Positions 60,713 to 64,000 of a stretch of DNA of 64,000 bases are shown here, piece by piece. The notes under the pieces are model-generated. The model saw only the letters and a list, made by a program, of their open reading frames with translations. It did not search any database and was not told the DNA's origin. Each line of letters starts with the position of its first letter. Positions within the stretch are counted from its first letter, which is position 1. This DNA comes from CAVQGF01 sp045807945 (GTDB lineage: Bacteria > Acidobacteriota > Terriglobia > Terriglobales > Acidobacteriaceae), in assembly GCA_045807945.1 (NCBI GenBank), contig JBJMGI010000097.1:1-64000 (forward strand), written 5' to 3'. Position numbers and translations under genes: made by a program.

Positions 60713-60752
60713 TCGGGTTAGACTGTGGCCGTTGTGAAAGGTGAGGCGACGA

Positions 60753-62441
60753 TCATCGCGGGATCGCCGTCACCGTTACCGAGCCCATTTTCCCAGTCAG
60801 ATTGTCGCGGACCAGGAAGCGCACAGACTGTCCGGTTCCCGGCGGCAAGTCGATCGAACCATCAAAGCTCATACCCTTCACGCGGACGCCAGCCGCCAAC
60901 TCGGGCGTAAGGTCGCCATCTCTGACCATCGAAAACTCGCCCAGTACTTTCCCCTTCGAGTCCGTAGCCAGCGCCGCCAATCCAACGCTGATGTGGTTGT
61001 TCGCGCCTTCGTTCACGTCCGCCGGAGCGATGTTGTACCGGAAGCGGAACGTATCTTTCTCACCAGCGTTCGCCTTGCCGGTCCAGCGCACGGAGAAGGG
61101 AAGCTCGGTGTAGTCCATGGGAGCGGTCAATGCCATGGCCACGTCGGCCTGGGCCTGCTCTTCGGGACTTTTTTTCTCCTTACGCGGTTCAGCAATGAAA
61201 TACCCGCTACGCGCCCGGACTTGGTATTCACTTTTGAGTACCTGGACCTTGATCTTGTGCCAACCGGGTTTGAGGTGACCTGAATCGACCGGGTAAGCGA
61301 GCATGTAGTAATCGCCCGAGTCGTCTGTTGCTTCGCGAAAGCACTGTTTGACGTCGCTGGCATACGGACAATAACGTCCGCCCGTCATTTTTGCGAAGAG
61401 TTCCAGGTTATCGGTATTACCCACCACTTGAGCCCGGCGGGTACGCAGTGCGCGGCGCCCACTGATCGACGGCGAATAGTAAGCGGGATTAGTGAGTGCC
61501 GTCACCTCAAGTGGATACACCGCCATGTTCGCATTGTTCAGCTCGCGCCAGGCACTTTCGTATATCGGCAAAAGGTCCGCGTCCAAGAATCCGATCCGGC
61601 TCGGGTCGTCCACCGAGAATGGGATCCCGCCTGTCGCCCAGATAACGGATTTACGCCCGGGTACGCCAGTGAATGCTTTCGCGAGTTCCCGCATGCATTC
61701 CAGTGTCACTCGAACGGAATAGCTTTGCTGGATGGAAGCAAACACTCCTTCGGTTTGGGTTTCTATCCCAGACAATCTGTTCGCTTCCGAGCTCGTAATT
61801 GCCTGTTCATCGGCGGGTACGAGGTCGCTCTGGATGCCTCGCGCTCTGGTCCCTAGAGCGGGCAGATTCTCCGATACCACATCCGGTTCGGTATCTTTGA
61901 TCCCCATCTCTCCGCGAACTTTCGCAACTGCCGCAGCAAGAATCTTTGGGTCTGCGGTGAAGTCATGAATGACGTGCAGTCCCGACTTACTTAGATTCAG
62001 CAATGCCACCGGCTCCCCAGGTTCCAGGTGCGAGAGGAACTTCAAGATCTCAACCTTCGCTCGGTTCTGGTCCAGGAACGCTGTGTTCAGGGTGTCGAGC
62101 ACGACAATGGTCACACGCGCCTGTGTGGCTTCGGGCTTCACGGTATTGGTGAAGACATCGTGCGCATTGGCGAGCTGCATCACACGCGGTTCGGTGTGGA
62201 CCGGCTCGAAGACCGTGATCCCTTTTTCCTTGTCGTCCTCAAGGATCACGAAGTCTTCTTTCTTGAGACCGTGGACGTGTTCACCTTTTTTATCGGTGAC
62301 CACCACCGGCACCAGAACCAGCTCGGCTTTCGTTTGAAAGGTCGGGAGCTCCGTCTGAGGCTTGGCCGGGGCGGAGTTCTGGGCGTAGGCGAGCGCCAGC
62401 GCAAACACCGGCAGAGCCAACATTTTTGGCACGAAACGCAT
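60753..62441 (-). CDS. Secreted VWFA-related protein (acidobacterial type)
   Basis: About 562 residues. The signal peptide (1-20, A-L-A-L-A-Y-A-Q) is followed by the family opening L-V-L-V-P-V-V-V-T-D-K-K-G-E-H-V-H-G-L-K, E-D-F-V-I-L-E-D-D, then a von Willebrand A fold at about 110-340. Its metal site D116-T-L-N-T departs from the D-x-S-x-S norm. The C-terminal 170 residues are a beta domain (G-W-H-K-I-K-V-Q-V-L, Y-R-A-R-S-G-Y-F). These proteins are very numerous in Acidobacteria and their function is not established; adhesion or surface assembly is plausible. Confidence 0.9.
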   Translation of the reverse strand: MRFVPKMLALPVFALALAYAQNSAPAKPQTELPTFQTKAELVLVPVVVTDKKGEHVHGLKKEDFVILEDDKEKGITVFEPVHTEPRVMQLANAHDVFTNTVKPEATQARVTIVVLDTLNTAFLDQNRAKVEILKFLSHLEPGEPVALLNLSKSGLHVIHDFTADPKILAAAVAKVRGEMGIKDTEPDVVSENLPALGTRARGIQSDLVPADEQAITSSEANRLSGIETQTEGVFASIQQSYSVRVTLECMRELAKAFTGVPGRKSVIWATGGIPFSVDDPSRIGFLDADLLPIYESAWRELNNANMAVYPLEVTALTNPAYYSPSISGRRALRTRRAQVVGNTDNLELFAKMTGGRYCPYASDVKQCFREATDDSGDYYMLAYPVDSGHLKPGWHKIKVQVLKSEYQVRARSGYFIAEPRKEKKSPEEQAQADVAMALTAPMDYTELPFSVRWTGKANAGEKDTFRFRYNIAPADVNEGANNHISVGLAALATDSKGKVLGEFSMVRDGDLTPELAAGVRVKGMSFDGSIDLPPGTGQSVRFLVRDNLTGKMGSVTVTAIPR

Positions 62442-62562
62442 GAGGTCACCAGCTACAAAGGATTATGGAAGTCTATCGCAGCCGTGTAAATTGTTAGCAT
62501 CGAAAAGAGCGACATCGAATCCAACTTCCCGTGCCCATTCCACGCCAACTCGGGGCCCACGC

Positions 62563-64000
62563 ATGAACGCGGAATGTATCCCGTTCGACAAGCTGCCACA
62601 TCCTTCTAAGTTGTTCGACGATTTTCTCTCAGGAAAGCTGAAGAGCTTTTATCCGCACTCAGTGCGATTTGGCGAATGGTGTGCCGACGAGGCGAAGAGG
62701 ATCAAGTACGACGCAAGCCGCAGGAAATCGGTCGCGGACGTTTTGGAAGCCCAGAATTCATCATGGGGCGCCTCATCGAAAAGCATCGAGAACATCGGGA
62801 GGCTGCGTGCCGGCGCCTGTGCCGTCGTCACCGGACAACAGGCAGGACTTTTCGGCGGTCCACTCTTCTCCATTCTCAAAGCCATCACAGCTATCAAGTT
62901 GGCGGAAGAGGCGCGGCAAAAGAGAGTTGATGCCGTCCCCATTTTCTGGCTCGCCACCGAGGACCATGATTTTGCGGAGGTAAACCACGTCGCAGTCGTG
63001 GAGAAGCATCACCTCCGCCGACTAGAACTGAGCGCAGGTGGAGTAGAGGGAGCCCCGGTCGGTGCCCGTCCACTTGGAAAAGACGTTGAAGCGGCGGTGA
63101 GTGCATTTGCCGAGGCGCTCGGCGATTCCAACGCAACAGAGCTCATCCGTTCTTTTTATCGCCCGGGCGAAACGCTTGGCTCTGCGATGGCGAAGCTCTT
63201 TGCCGAGCTGTTCGGCGACTACGGCTTGATCCTGCTCGATCCGTTGAACACCCAACTTCACCGGATCGCCTCGCCTGTCCTGGTCGATTCCATCAAACAC
63301 TCTGAAGAGCTGGACCACAAGCTTCTGCAACGCGGGAAAGAACTTGAAGCTGCCGGCTACAGTCAACAAGTGAAGGTCACGGACTCTTCAACCCTTTTAT
63401 TCTCGCTTGAGAGCGGGGCGCGCGTTCCCATCAAACGCGCCAATGGAAAATTCACTATAGGCAAAGAATCAGTCAGCGCTGCTGATCTGGAGAAACGGAT
63501 CGCGCAGGCGCCTGAGAAATTCAGCGCGAACGTTTTGCTTCGCCCGGTGATGCAGGACTTCCTTCTGCCGACTCTCACCTACGTCGGCGGACAGGCGGAA
63601 ATCGCCTACTTCGCGCAGTGTGAGGTGGTCTACAAGACGCTGCTCGGCCGGGTGACTCCGATCCTGCCGCGATGTAGTGCGACACTGATCGAAGAGCGTC
63701 AGCAGAAGGTCATGGAAAAGTTTTCGCTTGGGCTGATGGAGATGTTCCAAGGTCCTGAACGATTGAAGAAGTTGATTGCGGCGCGCGTGCTGCCCGCCGA
63801 TCTGCAGAGCGATTTCCATAAAGCCACTGAGAATCTCGACTCCTCGCTCGAGCCCATCATGCATACCTTGCAGAAGCTCGATCCCACGCTGGCCGAGGCG
63901 GCCAAACGCTCCGCTTCCAAAATGCGGTACCAGCTCGATCGCCTGCGCAACCTTGCCGTCAAAGCCGAGCTGGGCAGGAATGAAGCCATCGCTCGCAAAT
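62563..64000 (+). CDS. bshC: Bacillithiol biosynthesis cysteine-adding enzyme BshC (cut by window edge)
   Basis: Last step of bacillithiol synthesis: joins cysteine to glucosaminyl malate. The frame is open from ATG 62563 to the right edge (479 codons so far), so the C-terminus is missing. It begins M-N-A-E-C-I-P-F-D-K-L-P-H-P-S-K-L-F, then G-A-C-A-V-V-T-G-Q-Q-A-G-L-F-G-G-P-L, W-L-A-T-E-D-H-D-F-A-E-V and R-P-V-M-Q-D-F-L-L-P-T, all BshC hallmarks. With the AhpC/AhpD operon it suggests bacillithiol-based thiol buffering in this organism. Confidence 0.94.
   Translation, partial: MNAECIPFDKLPHPSKLFDDFLSGKLKSFYPHSVRFGEWCADEAKRIKYDASRRKSVADVLEAQNSSWGASSKSIENIGRLRAGACAVVTGQQAGLFGGPLFSILKAITAIKLAEEARQKRVDAVPIFWLATEDHDFAEVNHVAVVEKHHLRRLELSAGGVEGAPVGARPLGKDVEAAVSAFAEALGDSNATELIRSFYRPGETLGSAMAKLFAELFGDYGLILLDPLNTQLHRIASPVLVDSIKHSEELDHKLLQRGKELEAAGYSQQVKVTDSSTLLFSLESGARVPIKRANGKFTIGKESVSAADLEKRIAQAPEKFSANVLLRPVMQDFLLPTLTYVGGQAEIAYFAQCEVVYKTLLGRVTPILPRCSATLIEERQQKVMEKFSLGLMEMFQGPERLKKLIAARVLPADLQSDFHKATENLDSSLEPIMHTLQKLDPTLAEAAKRSASKMRYQLDRLRNLAVKAELGRNEAIARK

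Overview
The window looks like a piece of a chromosome from an acidobacterium (class Terriglobia / order Acidobacteriales is the best guess). The basis is gene content: an 842-residue-type MacB-like permease of the acidobacterial ADOP kind, a VWFA-related secreted protein of the acidobacterial type, DUF3300 and DUF2950 neighbours, many large secreted Ig-like proteins, a bacillithiol gene (bshC), and moderately high GC. This is inference from families; no rRNA gene is present to settle it.

Layout. 1-4.6 kb: an asparagine/aspartate catabolic run (aspA, periplasmic asparaginase, outer-membrane porin, secreted amidohydrolase). 4.6-11.5 kb: small secreted proteins (DUF3300-DUF2950, hypotheticals, a DUF4136 gene split by a frame change), two RNA-like structured elements, an HtrA protease, and a 3' fragment of an initiator tRNA followed by a terminator, which looks like an integration scar. 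11.6-28.3 kb: signalling and surface proteins (LytS/LytTR pair, DinB-like protein, ADOP permease, Ser/Thr kinase with TPRs, a 2006-residue surface protein with a 23-unit five-residue repeat, a secreted serine protease, a lipoprotein). 28.4-34.9 kb: polysaccharide synthesis and export (methyltransferase-GT2-GT2 fusion, Wzt, Wzm, two more glycosyltransferases).

34.9-46.5 kb: ssb; a haem A / cytochrome oxidase maturation run (DUF420, ABC exporter, ctaB, ctaA, copper-protein-like lipoprotein) that continues with overlapping ends into isocitrate dehydrogenase and nrdR; then a flippase-like membrane protein, lytic transglycosylase, HAD phosphatase and two secreted or membrane proteins. 46.5-52.8 kb: a secreted metalloprotease with an inserted PA domain, threonine synthase, a molybdopterin oxidoreductase and a single-domain response regulator.

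52.8-64 kb: the dnaX-ybaB-recR operon, a STAS protein, a SET-domain protein, a peroxide-defence operon (Fur/PerR-like regulator, AhpC, AhpD) with a PerR-like box at its start, a histone-deacetylase-like enzyme, an alkyltransferase-like DNA repair protein, tmRNA with a 24-bp duplication of its 3' end, two secreted proteins, and bshC running off the right edge.

Themes: peroxide/thiol stress (perR-ahpC-ahpD, bshC, htrA), respiration assembly, cell-surface polysaccharide, and a heavy load of secreted proteins. The least explained signals are the twin structured elements at 9.08-9.35 kb, the tRNA-fMet and tmRNA 3'-end duplications, and the five-residue repeat array at 23.4-23.8 kb. No CRISPR array, transposase, integrase or rRNA was found.
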